Of a stretch of DNA of 64,000 bases, positions 26,230-34,748 are shown piece by piece; the first letter of the stretch is position 1, and every line of letters begins with the position of its first letter. The position numbers and the translations under genes were made by a program. The notes below the pieces were generated by a model. It did not search any database. It was given only the letters and a program-made list of their open reading frames with translations, and was not told where the DNA came from. This stretch comes from an uncultured Prevotellaceae bacterium. Lineage in GTDB: Bacteria; Bacteroidota; Bacteroidia; Bacteroidales; Bacteroidaceae. Where the stretch lies: contig ONCG01000009.1 in NCBI GenBank assembly GCA_900316285.1, positions 51,854 to 115,853 on the forward strand. Reading direction: 5' to 3'.

Positions 26230-27348
26230 CTATGCGCCAACAACATATTTGCTGCCGGGCAGCAGGCTGATGAGCTTCGTCGTGATGGCACAGCAGATGA
26301 ATGTCAGGATGGCGATGAGGAGAATGGCGAGCCAGACGGGAATAGACGGCTCGGCCACGCTGCCACCGATTATCCATTGGGCAATGGGTGCCAGGAAGAA
26401 CAGGTGCATCAGATACATGCCGAACGACAGGCGCGAGAGGTCGGTCAGCCAGGCTGGTGCCTTCGGCTGGCTAATGGTACTGAACAAGAGGAAGGCTCCA
26501 AAGGTGGCCAGCACCACATTGGGTGTGCAGAACTCCCACGACCACTCCAGCATAGGTGTCTCGATGAGCTCTCCGGGTACGCCCTTCCACCAGAAGCTCC
26601 AAGCCGTAAAGACGGCACCCACGAGGAAGCATACCACACCAATGGTGCGACGGCGACTGACCGTCCACCCGAGATGCACGCGGATGTAGTGGGCCAACAC
26701 CAGATAGCCCAGATAGCCAGAGCAATACCAGAGCATGGAGAACGGATTCCAGAAGCATTCGCCCCAGAGCTCAGGCGAGACGAAGCGATGGAGCCAAGGC
26801 GTCAGCGTGGAGAAGAGGAAGATGTAGAGGAACACTCGTTCGTCGCGCGCCGATGCCTGTTGCAGCCAAGGCGACACCACGGGGATGATCAGATAAAGGC
26901 TGATGAGCGGATACATGAACCACAAGTGCCCGGCCATCGACGGGAAGTTGAATGGAAGCATGCGCAGGTCGTGCATCGACTGTTCCCAGGTCATGCCTCC
27001 CCACAGCAGGGGTAGGAACGTATAGAGCAGCAGGAAGCAAACGAAGGGCGGCACGATGCGCCAAAAGCGACGGCGATAGAAGCCCGTCATGGTCTGCCCA
27101 GGGCGCAAAGGCACCAGTAGGAATGCCGACACAATCATAAACAACGGAACGGCGATACGGCTCACGCCACCATCCCAGAAGGCCACCCAGAAGCGGTTCT
27201 GCTCGTTCTGAAGCAACGACATGTTGCCGGCCAGTCCCGACACGTCGGCACCGTAGAAGTTCTCACTGGCGTGGACCAGCATCACCAAGAAGCATGCCAC
27301 CACGCGGATGTAGTCGATAAAGACGATTCGTTCGTTCTTGCTGTTCAT
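26230..27348 (-). CDS. Acyltransferase-3 family integral membrane protein
   Basis: A 372-residue protein with about ten hydrophobic helices. It opens with RIVFIDYIRVVACFLVMLVH, the family's N-terminal signature with the conserved His at the end of helix 1, and contains VPLFMIVSAFLL and GHLWFMYPLISLYL. Such enzymes move acetyl or other acyl groups across the inner membrane onto surface sugars. The ATG at 27348 starts this signature; an upstream in-frame start at 27528 would precede the promoter motif at 27374-27381. It follows the opposite-strand GH127 cluster by a divergent promoter and is upstream of the HTCS on the same strand. The acceptor is unknown. Confidence 0.88.
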   Translation of the reverse strand: MNSKNERIVFIDYIRVVACFLVMLVHASENFYGADVSGLAGNMSLLQNEQNRFWVAFWDGGVSRIAVPLFMIVSAFLLVPLRPGQTMTGFYRRRFWRIVPPFVCFLLLYTFLPLLWGGMTWEQSMHDLRMLPFNFPSMAGHLWFMYPLISLYLIIPVVSPWLQQASARDERVFLYIFLFSTLTPWLHRFVSPELWGECFWNPFSMLWYCSGYLGYLVLAHYIRVHLGWTVSRRRTIGVVCFLVGAVFTAWSFWWKGVPGELIETPMLEWSWEFCTPNVVLATFGAFLLFSTISQPKAPAWLTDLSRLSFGMYLMHLFFLAPIAQWIIGGSVAEPSIPVWLAILLIAILTFICCAITTKLISLLPGSKYVVGA

Positions 27349-27373
27349 TTTTACGTGTTTTTTATTGATGTGG

Positions 27374-27381
27374 CAAAGATA
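27374..27381 (-). promoter_or_regulatory. -7 promoter element for the acyltransferase gene
   Basis: TATCTTTG followed by CC on the minus strand, about 26 nt before the ATG at 27348. Confidence 0.65.
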
Positions 27382-27498
27382 ATAAAAATATGTGGAAAAC
27401 AATTCACTTACCGACGGAATATTCTGTTTGTCACGCAGTTTGAACAGTTTGTTTCCTTGTCTGACTAATTTTTTTCCCCCTTTGCGCACAGGAATGTC

Positions 27499-27506
27499 TA
27501 CTTTTG
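27499..27506 (+). promoter_or_regulatory. -7 promoter element for the tandem beta-sandwich/GH127 cluster
   Basis: TACTTTTG followed by CA on the plus strand, about 33 nt before the ATG at 27540. A T-rich stretch and a TTTG occur just upstream. Confidence 0.6.
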
Positions 27507-27539
27507 CAACGGAATATTCATTCAGCAAACTGAAAACCT

Positions 27540-28856
27540 ATGAACATGACTATTCGCAAAGGACTGATGCTTGTAGCGGCTATGCTGCTGCACATGCCTC
27601 TCATGGCCGATGGCGAGGGTAAGCTCGTTCCTACTTGGAATGCACAAAACGTGATTCTCCCAGCATCGCAGGTCACTCCCAACACGACATGGACGGCGCA
27701 GGCAATGGTGTTTAGCGCAGGACGTCGCTACACCGATTCCGACTACAACCACGTGTGGGGCACACCGCCCAGCGATGCTGACGGCCGCAAGTGGTATGAG
27801 CCCAACTATCGGCTGACCAACGACACGCAGTCGTGGAAAGAGCAGACGTCGCCCTTTAGCAGCGATGAATATTATATGGGTGCGCGCTCGTTCCGCTGGA
27901 TCACCGTCGACATGACGGGCGACATCTATCTTCGACGCTCATTCACACTCGACGCACCCGTCGCTGGCGACCTGTTCCTCGTCTGTGGACACGACGACGC
28001 TCCAGCAGAGTACTATCTCAACGGCGAGTTGGTGTTTAGCGCAACTGACGGCTGGAACAACGATGAACGCATCCTGCTCACGCCTGAGCAGAAGGCGCTC
28101 ATCAAGACAAATGGCGAGGAGAACATCCTGGCGCTGCACGTGCACCAGAACTGGGGCGGTGCTTTCGCCGACTGTGGACTGTATGAAGCCGATATGCTAC
28201 GCGTGGTGGAACTGCTGCCAACGCTCGAGGCAGGGTCGTGGCCATGCTGCTACTATCTGCTGAACAGCAATGAAGAGCTGGGCAGCCTGTCTCCGAAAGA
28301 GTGGACGGGCCGCTGCGCCGACGATGACGACTGGGTTTGGGGCTACGGACCACTGAGCAACAGCCACGACCGGTTCCTCGAAACCTATTGGGGCAGCGAG
28401 CGCCAACCGTTGTTGCTGCGCCGACACTTCACGCTCACGGCCGAAGAACTCGGGCATGCTGTGCAGAGCACCATCCAGCTGAGCTGCAGCTACGACGAGA
28501 ATCCAAAGGTTTATCTCAACGGCACACTCATCTGGCAGACCAACGGCTGGAACGACAACAACTACGCCCATTACGACCTCACCGATGCGCAGAAGCAACT
28601 GCTTCGCGAAGGCGATAACGTGCTAGCCGTCTCGCTGATGGCAGGCAATGGTGGAGGCCACATCGACTTAGGTCTCTTCAGTACAAGCATCGAACAGCCA
28701 ACAGCCATCGAAGCCATTCCTGCTGCAGACCATCCTTCCACCTCTTGGTCGTCCCATGTATACAATCTCAGCGGGCAGCGGGTTGCCACACAATCCACTC
28801 ATCTCCCCAAAGGAATCTATGTGAGTCAGGGAAAGAAAATCCTCATAACGAAATAA
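27540..28856 (+). CDS. Secreted tandem galactose-binding-like beta-sandwich protein with secretion tail, no catalytic domain
   Basis: A 438-residue exported protein with a signal peptide (about 1-23). Two homologous beta-sandwich modules (about 100-220 and 260-385) each carry the pattern LRRxFTL...YLNGxLxxxTxGWN(N/D)...L..G.N.LAxxxxxxxGGxxxDxGL. The same pattern forms the inserted module in the two glutaminase-A-like proteins at 36151 and 48326. The end, VYNLSGQRV...GIYVSQGKKILITK, is a secretion tail. No hydrolase domain is present, so it is probably a surface glycan-binding protein. It heads the plus-strand cluster with GH127. Confidence 0.78.
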   Translation: MNMTIRKGLMLVAAMLLHMPLMADGEGKLVPTWNAQNVILPASQVTPNTTWTAQAMVFSAGRRYTDSDYNHVWGTPPSDADGRKWYEPNYRLTNDTQSWKEQTSPFSSDEYYMGARSFRWITVDMTGDIYLRRSFTLDAPVAGDLFLVCGHDDAPAEYYLNGELVFSATDGWNNDERILLTPEQKALIKTNGEENILALHVHQNWGGAFADCGLYEADMLRVVELLPTLEAGSWPCCYYLLNSNEELGSLSPKEWTGRCADDDDWVWGYGPLSNSHDRFLETYWGSERQPLLLRRHFTLTAEELGHAVQSTIQLSCSYDENPKVYLNGTLIWQTNGWNDNNYAHYDLTDAQKQLLREGDNVLAVSLMAGNGGGHIDLGLFSTSIEQPTAIEAIPAADHPSTSWSSHVYNLSGQRVATQSTHLPKGIYVSQGKKILITK

Positions 28857-28874
28857 GGGGAAGGAAACACCCAC

Positions 28875-28940
28875 CCGTAGGGGCAGACCCCCGCGCAAGC
28901 GCAGAGCGCTTTAGTTGAGAGTTTAGAGTTTAGAGTTCGC
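28875..28940. repeat. Partial GTAGGGGCAGACCCCCG element and GAGTTTAGAG units
   Basis: A half-copy of the GGGGCAGACCCCC palindrome is followed by GAGAGTTTAGAGTTTAGAG, between the beta-sandwich and GH127 genes. Confidence 0.65.
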
Positions 28941-28997
28941 CTTCCGGATTGCGTTACACCCGCCCTACATATTAGTGAAACTAAAGATTTACAATAT

Positions 28998-31073
28998 ATG
29001 ATGAAAAGTAATAAGCGATTGAGTCTCATGGCCGTCTGCATGTTTGTCATGACAGCATCGGCACAAAAGTCAGAAATCACCATTCAAGACCGACCGGCAA
29101 CCACTTCGGCCACCGTCTATCAAGCCCCGCTGCATGGCGGTTACCTGAAGAAGCTGCCTGTGGGACAGGTGCAGCCGCGCGGCTTTCTACAGGAAATACT
29201 GAACCGGCAGCGCGCAGGCCTAAACGGACAGCTGGGCTCGGTGAGCGCCTGGCTCGACAAGCATAACAACCAGTGGCTGAGCGATTCTGGCGACCACGGA
29301 TGGGAGGAAGTGCCCTATTGGCTGCGCGGCTACTCGTCGTTAGCGTATATCCTCGACGACGAGGCGATGAAGCAGGAGGCACAGGTGTGGTTCGATGCCG
29401 TGCTGCAACACGTGAAGCCAAACGGCCTGCTCGGTCCCGACGCGATGGATGGCGACACCCAGAATCCCGAGCTATGGGCGAAGATGCCGATGCTCTGGGC
29501 GCTGCAGACCTATTACGAACACTCAGGCGATGAGCGCGTGCTCACGGCGATGACCAACTACTTCCATTGGGAGCTGACCATTCCCGACGAACACTTCCTG
29601 AAAGGCCTCTGGCAAGCCAAGCGCGGCAGCGACAACGAGTGGAGTGTGGTCTGGCTCTACAACCAAACGGGCGACGAGAGCATCCTGCCACTCATCGACA
29701 AGCTGCATCGCTGCGGTGTCGACTGGACCCTGAAGGACGACCTGCCCAACTGGCACGGCGTGAATGTGGCACAAGGCTTCCGCGAACCTGCCACCTACTT
29801 TATATATAACGGCGACTCGCTCATGCTGCAGGCCGCCTACAACAACCACCTCCTTATGCGCCAGCGCTATGGGCAGGTGCCGGGAGGCATGTATGGCGCC
29901 GACGAGAATGCACGCCAGGGCTACATTGACCCGCGACAAGGCGCTGAGACATGTGCCGTTGTGGAGCAGATGGCAAGCGACGAACTGCTCATGGGCATCA
30001 CTGGCGACCCCTTCTGGGCCGACCACTGCGAACAGGTGGCATTCAACACATTGCCTGCTGCCCTGATGCCCGACATGCGCTCCCTGCGCTATATCACCTC
30101 ACCTAACATGGCTGTGAGCGATGGCCTCAACCATGCACCAAGCATCGACAACAGCTTGCGCGGCATGCTCTCGATGAGTCCTTTCAGCAGTCGCTGCTGC
30201 CAGCACAATCATGGTATGGGGTGGCCTTACTTCACCGAACACCTGGTGATGGCCACTGCCGATGGCGGCTTGTGCACGATGCTCTACAGTGCCAGCGAAA
30301 CCGTAACCCGTGTGGGCTCGGGACAGACCGTCAAGCTCACCGAGGACACCCACTATCCCTTTGAGGAAGAGGTGCGCTTCACGCTCAATACCGACCAGCC
30401 CACGACGTTCCCACTCTATCTACGCATTCCCGCTTGGGCTGAGGGAGCAACGGCAACGCTCAACGGCTCACCCGTGGAAACCCAGCTGAAGGCAGGCGCC
30501 TACCTGCGCATCAGCCGCGAGTGGAAGGACAACGACCAGCTAACCCTCACCCTGCCCATGCACATCAGCTCGCAGGTGTGGGAGCAGAACAAGAGCAGCG
30601 TAAGCGTCAACTACGGTCCGCTGACGCTCTCCTTGCGCATCGACGAGCGCTACGTGCAGCGCGACAGCAGCGATCCCGCCATCGTGCAAGACGACTCTCA
30701 CTGGCAGGAGAGCGTTGACAAGTCGCTGTGGCCTGCCTATGAGATTTTCGCCGACAGCCCCTGGAACTACTCGTTGAAGGTCGACGAACAGAAGTTGCCC
30801 GTTGACATCCAAATGAGCCGACGCCCCTGGCCCGCCGACAACTATCCGTTCACGCTGGAGAGCGTTCCCTTGCAGTTCACCGCCGTCGGCCGTCGCATCC
30901 CCTCATGGGGACTCGATGCAACGGGCATGACCGACCTCTTGCCCACGAAATTCGCCGGTCGGGCAGACAAAGAAGAACCCATTCAACTCATTCCGATGGG
31001 TGCTGCACGCCTGCGCATCACCGCCTTTCCGCAGGCCGACATCAGCCGTTTCCGCCCCGATTGTGACGAATGA
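28998..31073 (+). CDS. Glycoside hydrolase family 127-type (beta-L-arabinofuranosidase family)
   Basis: A 691-residue enzyme with a signal peptide (about 1-23, ending TASAQ) and an alpha/alpha barrel (about 40-440) followed by beta-sandwich domains. The family's metal-linked cysteine pair is seen in SSRCCQHN (about C400/C401, one of which serves as nucleophile in characterised GH127 enzymes) and the acid/base Glu region in ETCAVVEQM (about E317/E323). GH127 and relatives release beta-L-arabinofuranose, or aceric acid in one branch. The next gene begins about 115 nt downstream with its own promoter. Exact substrate is not determined by sequence. Confidence 0.85.
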   Translation: MMKSNKRLSLMAVCMFVMTASAQKSEITIQDRPATTSATVYQAPLHGGYLKKLPVGQVQPRGFLQEILNRQRAGLNGQLGSVSAWLDKHNNQWLSDSGDHGWEEVPYWLRGYSSLAYILDDEAMKQEAQVWFDAVLQHVKPNGLLGPDAMDGDTQNPELWAKMPMLWALQTYYEHSGDERVLTAMTNYFHWELTIPDEHFLKGLWQAKRGSDNEWSVVWLYNQTGDESILPLIDKLHRCGVDWTLKDDLPNWHGVNVAQGFREPATYFIYNGDSLMLQAAYNNHLLMRQRYGQVPGGMYGADENARQGYIDPRQGAETCAVVEQMASDELLMGITGDPFWADHCEQVAFNTLPAALMPDMRSLRYITSPNMAVSDGLNHAPSIDNSLRGMLSMSPFSSRCCQHNHGMGWPYFTEHLVMATADGGLCTMLYSASETVTRVGSGQTVKLTEDTHYPFEEEVRFTLNTDQPTTFPLYLRIPAWAEGATATLNGSPVETQLKAGAYLRISREWKDNDQLTLTLPMHISSQVWEQNKSSVSVNYGPLTLSLRIDERYVQRDSSDPAIVQDDSHWQESVDKSLWPAYEIFADSPWNYSLKVDEQKLPVDIQMSRRPWPADNYPFTLESVPLQFTAVGRRIPSWGLDATGMTDLLPTKFAGRADKEEPIQLIPMGAARLRITAFPQADISRFRPDCDE

Positions 31074-31128
31074 TGACATTTTGTCCTTTTCTGAACGGAC
31101 ATTTTCCTTCATTCTACGCGATTCACGG

Positions 31129-31136
31129 TATATTTG
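31129..31136 (+). promoter_or_regulatory. -7 promoter element for the large surface protein gene
   Basis: TATATTTG followed by CA, about 54 nt before the ATG at 31190 and inside the open frame that extends upstream of that ATG, which argues for the downstream start. Confidence 0.65.
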
Positions 31137-31189
31137 CACCCGAAAACGAAAATTATTTCAACATTCATTTAACAAATTACTACAAATCT

Positions 31190-34100
31190 ATGAACAGAGT
31201 TCTACTATTCGCAGTGAGTCTGTTGCTGAGCATGACTGCTTTCGCACAGACACCCGAGCCGACAGTCATCGATGACTTGTCGACCTACACGGGATCGGAT
31301 CCGTATGTGCTGAACAAGGCCGATGGAAAAGTCTACGTGTTGAACAACCTCAAAGAGTATGAGCGCTACGGCGTTTATGAGAACGTGGCCGACCTGAAGA
31401 TTGCAACACCGGTGGTACAGAAGGACATCGAGTACATCGAGACCCGTCTGAACACCTCCACTGGTTTCATCAACACAGGCTACATCCACAAGTCGACAAC
31501 ACGTGTGGTGGCCGACGTGGAAATCACGCAGAACACAGCCCAGGGCTGGGAAGCCATCTTCGGTGCACGCAACGGCAACTGGGAGCGCAACGCCTTCGTG
31601 GTGTTCTATCGTTCCGACAAGGAAGGTGCCGGCGACAAGGGCTGCTACAGCCGTACGTTTGAAGGCGGCCAGCGCTACGAGCAGCCGGGCACGGACGAGA
31701 TTCCCATGAACCAGCGCATCACCGTGGTTGCCGAGGGTCGCTCGGTGAGCTTCACCCGTCAGGGCGAGAGCGAGCCTGCTGCCGTCATCACCGCCGGTGA
31801 GGAAGGTGCAGTTGCCAACGATGGCGTGAACGAGATGTACATCTTCGACCTGAACACCGATGGCCCCGACGGTCATCGTCGCGACAACTCGCGCGGTTAC
31901 ATGAAGGTCTACAGCTTTAAGATCTACGAGGATGGAAACCTCGTGCGCGACTTCGTGCCCGTGGTGACCGAGAAGGGCGAGGCCGCTCTGCGCGACAAGC
32001 TCTCGGGCGAGGTACGCGTGGCTGAGGATGGTAAGGTATTCCTGAGCCCCGACGGCGACGAGATTGCCAACAGCGGCAAGGGCATCACCGTCTACGAAGG
32101 CAAGCTGGTGTTCAACACCACCGACCAGAACCTTTATAAGTACACGGGTGGTGCATTCGTAAAGATTGGTCCGCGCACGTTCCAGCCTACGGAACTCGTG
32201 GAAGGCTTTGCCGACTATCGTAACATGAACAACTGGACCACCACCGACGACCATCGTGGTGTATTCGAGAACCGCTTCGAGTACGACGAGGCTGCCGGCA
32301 CCAACCACATCAGCAACTACGAGGGTACGGGCGGCTTCGAGCCTCTGTGGGTGAAGATTCCCACCATCGAAGGCGAAACCTATAACTTCTCGTTCACCTT
32401 CGGTTGCAGCGCTTGGCATTCATGGCAGACTGAGACCATGCGCGCCATCGTGCTGAACAACGAGCGCTTCAACATCACCAATACCGGTGCCAACCTAGGC
32501 GGCGGCGACGGTGTGCTGAATAGCTATCTGTTGCCCACCGAGGCTACGGAAGGCCTTCCCGTCTCTCTCGACTTCACAGCCGAGCAGGACTTCGAGATGC
32601 TTGTCATGCAGTTTGGCTATGTCGACGACGGTGCACAGGGCTTCTGGTTCGACTTCAACAACCTGAAGTTGCAGAAGCTGGAATATCCTGAGAGCTATCC
32701 CGTCATCAATGTCTACAAGCCTCAGCTCGCCGATCTGATTGCCGAGGTGGAGAAGTTTGAAGGCACTACGACCGACGTCCTCATGGCACAGCTGCAGGAA
32801 GCCCTGAAGGCTGCTCGCGAGGTGGTCGGCGGCGACGATATGGCAGCTCAGCGCGAGGCCCTCGAGGCTCTGCGCAATGCTTACAACAACGCCCGCTCCA
32901 TCAATGGCGGTAGCATCGACGCACTGAAGAAGACCATCGACCTCGCCAGCGGCGAAGGCATCGACACCAACGAGGCTTCCGACGTACTGGTCAATGGTAC
33001 CAACCAAGGCGACCTCGACCGTGCTCTGCGCCATCTGCGCGATGCACGCAAGAACTTCCACGCCGAGCGTCAGGCTAATGTGTTCAGTGGACACAGCGTA
33101 GAGGCCGGTGAGTTCTATCTGTATAATGTTGGCCAGCAGCGCTTCCTCACCGGTGGTTCCGACTGGGGCGCACATGCCGCCATGGGCATGCCTGGCACAC
33201 TGCTCAAGCTTGAGAACATCGATGCTCCCGAGGAGCCGGCAGAGGGCGACGAAGAGGCCAACCGTCCGAACGTGGCTACCGACTTCCACATCAACACAGG
33301 TCTGCGCAACGGTGGTCCTGACGACAACCCCAGCCAGTATCTCTCCTATCGTGGCTACATGGACAGCGGCAAGGCTGGCGCATGGCGCTTCATCGACCTC
33401 GGCAACGGCCGTTACAACATTGTTCAGGCCGACTATCCCGATGCCTTCGTGAAGTTCAATCCTGAGTGCAGCGTGGATGGTGGCAATGGCGACTACACCA
33501 CCGTTTGCACCGAGCAGCGTGGCGAGCTTCTGCCCGACGACCTCGATGCTCAGTGGATGCTCGTGACCGAAGCCGACCGCGATGCCCTTGTGGAGAAGGC
33601 TACCGCCGACGCTCCCGTCGATGCCAGCTATAAGATTGTGAATCCTGGCTTCAACCAGCGTGCTGAGGTGGAACCCGCATGGCAAATCTTCAACGGTTCT
33701 GTTTGGGGCCGCGGCGGCAACCATCCTGACTTCGCACTGGAGTCGTGGGACTCGAACGACTGCTCGTTCTCTACCAGCGTGGAAGGTCTGAAGCCTGGCT
33801 ACTACCTGCTCACCGTTCAGGGATTCTATCGCGATGGCGACCATCGTGAGCAGGCCCGCCTCATCACCGAGGACGGCGCAGAGCCCGCTCAGCTGGCATA
33901 CGTCTACAACGGCATGCAGGATGTGCTGCTGCCCAACATCACCGCAGAGGTGAACAAGGCTCCCGGACTGGGCAACATGACCAGCGTGGGTGAGTATCCC
34001 GACGGCATCGATCAGGCCGTGCAGTTCTTCCAGCTCGGACTCTACAAGGTGCAGCTGCTCGTGGAGGTCGACGCCAGCGGCGTTCTCGACATCGGCGTTG

Positions 34101-34345
34101 CCAAGGACGAGAAGGGACACAATGGCGACTGGGTGGTTGTCGACAACTTCCGCCTGATCTACTTCGGTGCCACCGAACCCACTGAAGAGCAGATTGAACA
34201 CGTAACCGGCATTGAGCCCGCCATCAAGACCATCGACACTCCCGCTACGAACGGCAGAATCTACAACCTGCAGGGTATGGAAGTGAAGAGCGTCATGAAG
34301 GGACACGTTTACATCAAGGACGGACGTAAGTTCATCGTGAAGTAA
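31190..34345 (+). CDS. Large exported multidomain surface protein of unknown function with secretion tail
   Basis: A 1051-residue protein with a signal peptide (MNRVLLFAVSLLLSMTAFAQ). Residues about 70-240 are laminin-G-like (YIETRLNTSTGFINTGYI..., also seen in LamG/concanavalin-type domains), followed by a beta-sandwich (about 340-500), a helical FIVAR-like segment (about 510-620, LIAEVEKFEG...LRNAYNNARS), a region with GEFYLYNVGQQRFLTGGSDWG (about 630-660) and another carbohydrate-binding-like sandwich (about 840-1000). The end IYNLQGMEVKS...HVYIKDGRKFIVK is a secretion tail. I do not recognise a catalytic domain. Such proteins are common in Prevotella and probably bind glycans at the surface. 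The start at 31190 is supported by the signal peptide. Confidence 0.78.
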   Translation: MNRVLLFAVSLLLSMTAFAQTPEPTVIDDLSTYTGSDPYVLNKADGKVYVLNNLKEYERYGVYENVADLKIATPVVQKDIEYIETRLNTSTGFINTGYIHKSTTRVVADVEITQNTAQGWEAIFGARNGNWERNAFVVFYRSDKEGAGDKGCYSRTFEGGQRYEQPGTDEIPMNQRITVVAEGRSVSFTRQGESEPAAVITAGEEGAVANDGVNEMYIFDLNTDGPDGHRRDNSRGYMKVYSFKIYEDGNLVRDFVPVVTEKGEAALRDKLSGEVRVAEDGKVFLSPDGDEIANSGKGITVYEGKLVFNTTDQNLYKYTGGAFVKIGPRTFQPTELVEGFADYRNMNNWTTTDDHRGVFENRFEYDEAAGTNHISNYEGTGGFEPLWVKIPTIEGETYNFSFTFGCSAWHSWQTETMRAIVLNNERFNITNTGANLGGGDGVLNSYLLPTEATEGLPVSLDFTAEQDFEMLVMQFGYVDDGAQGFWFDFNNLKLQKLEYPESYPVINVYKPQLADLIAEVEKFEGTTTDVLMAQLQEALKAAREVVGGDDMAAQREALEALRNAYNNARSINGGSIDALKKTIDLASGEGIDTNEASDVLVNGTNQGDLDRALRHLRDARKNFHAERQANVFSGHSVEAGEFYLYNVGQQRFLTGGSDWGAHAAMGMPGTLLKLENIDAPEEPAEGDEEANRPNVATDFHINTGLRNGGPDDNPSQYLSYRGYMDSGKAGAWRFIDLGNGRYNIVQADYPDAFVKFNPECSVDGGNGDYTTVCTEQRGELLPDDLDAQWMLVTEADRDALVEKATADAPVDASYKIVNPGFNQRAEVEPAWQIFNGSVWGRGGNHPDFALESWDSNDCSFSTSVEGLKPGYYLLTVQGFYRDGDHREQARLITEDGAEPAQLAYVYNGMQDVLLPNITAEVNKAPGLGNMTSVGEYPDGIDQAVQFFQLGLYKVQLLVEVDASGVLDIGVAKDEKGHNGDWVVVDNFRLIYFGATEPTEEQIEHVTGIEPAIKTIDTPATNGRIYNLQGMEVKSVMKGHVYIKDGRKFIVK

Positions 34346-34372
34346 AACCTCTCCCCGTAGGGAGGGAGAAGC

Positions 34373-34412
34373 AAAAAGGCCTGCTTCCGGATGTTGGAAG
34401 CAGGCCTTTCTT
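34373..34412 (+). terminator. Rho-independent terminator after the large surface protein gene
   Basis: A perfect 14-bp stem (AAAGGCCTGCTTCC and its complement) with a 7-nt loop, followed by CTTGTG. It begins 28 nt after the stop codon. Confidence 0.85.
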
Positions 34413-34423
34413 GTGTCTATATC

Positions 34424-34580
34424 ATTGCACTGAGAGCCGTAGAGCATTGCTTTCAGCGTCCAAAAGCATTGCTCCCAGAGCCTAAACTCAATGCTCCCAG
34501 CGTCTAAAGTCAATGCTCCCAGCATCTGAAAGCATTGCTCCCAGAGCCCAAGAGCATTGCTTTTAGCGCATTGCCCCAAA
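34424..34580. repeat. Seven tandem 22-bp repeats plus a truncated eighth
   Basis: Units of the form ATTGCTCCCAGAGCCTAAAA start at 34424, 34446, 34468, 34490, 34512, 34534 and 34556, exactly 22 bp apart, then a 14-bp unit from 34570. Units differ by a few bases. There is no gene here. Confidence 0.88.
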
Positions 34581-34599
34581 TCAGTCATGCGACGATGAA

Positions 34600-34722
34600 A
34601 ATGTAGGGACGCGGCGTGCCGCGTTATTGGAGTAAGAAAGCATATATCAATGTTGCAGCGTGCCGCGTTGCTGGACTTTGCTTTACTGCTCCAGCAACGC
34701 GGCACGCCGCGTCCCCACATTC
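34600..34722. repeat. Double GACGCGGCGTGCCGCG inverted repeat
   Basis: Outer arms GTAGGGACGCGGCGTGCCGC (about 34602) and its near-complement (about 34696-34718) enclose a third partial copy (GCAGCGTGCCGCGTTGCTGG, about 34653-34672). It is a longer version of the family at 4735 and 7433. Confidence 0.8.
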
Positions 34723-34748
34723 ATTGATGAAAGGCAAACAGCAAAACC

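Noticed and set aside
34424-34580. Possible CRISPR array
   Set aside because: Units are contiguous with no spacers, and no cas gene is present.
32495-34720. 741-codon open frame opposite the large surface protein, extending into the 22-bp repeats
   Set aside because: No motif, opposite to a well-supported gene, and its first codons are only the tandem repeat.
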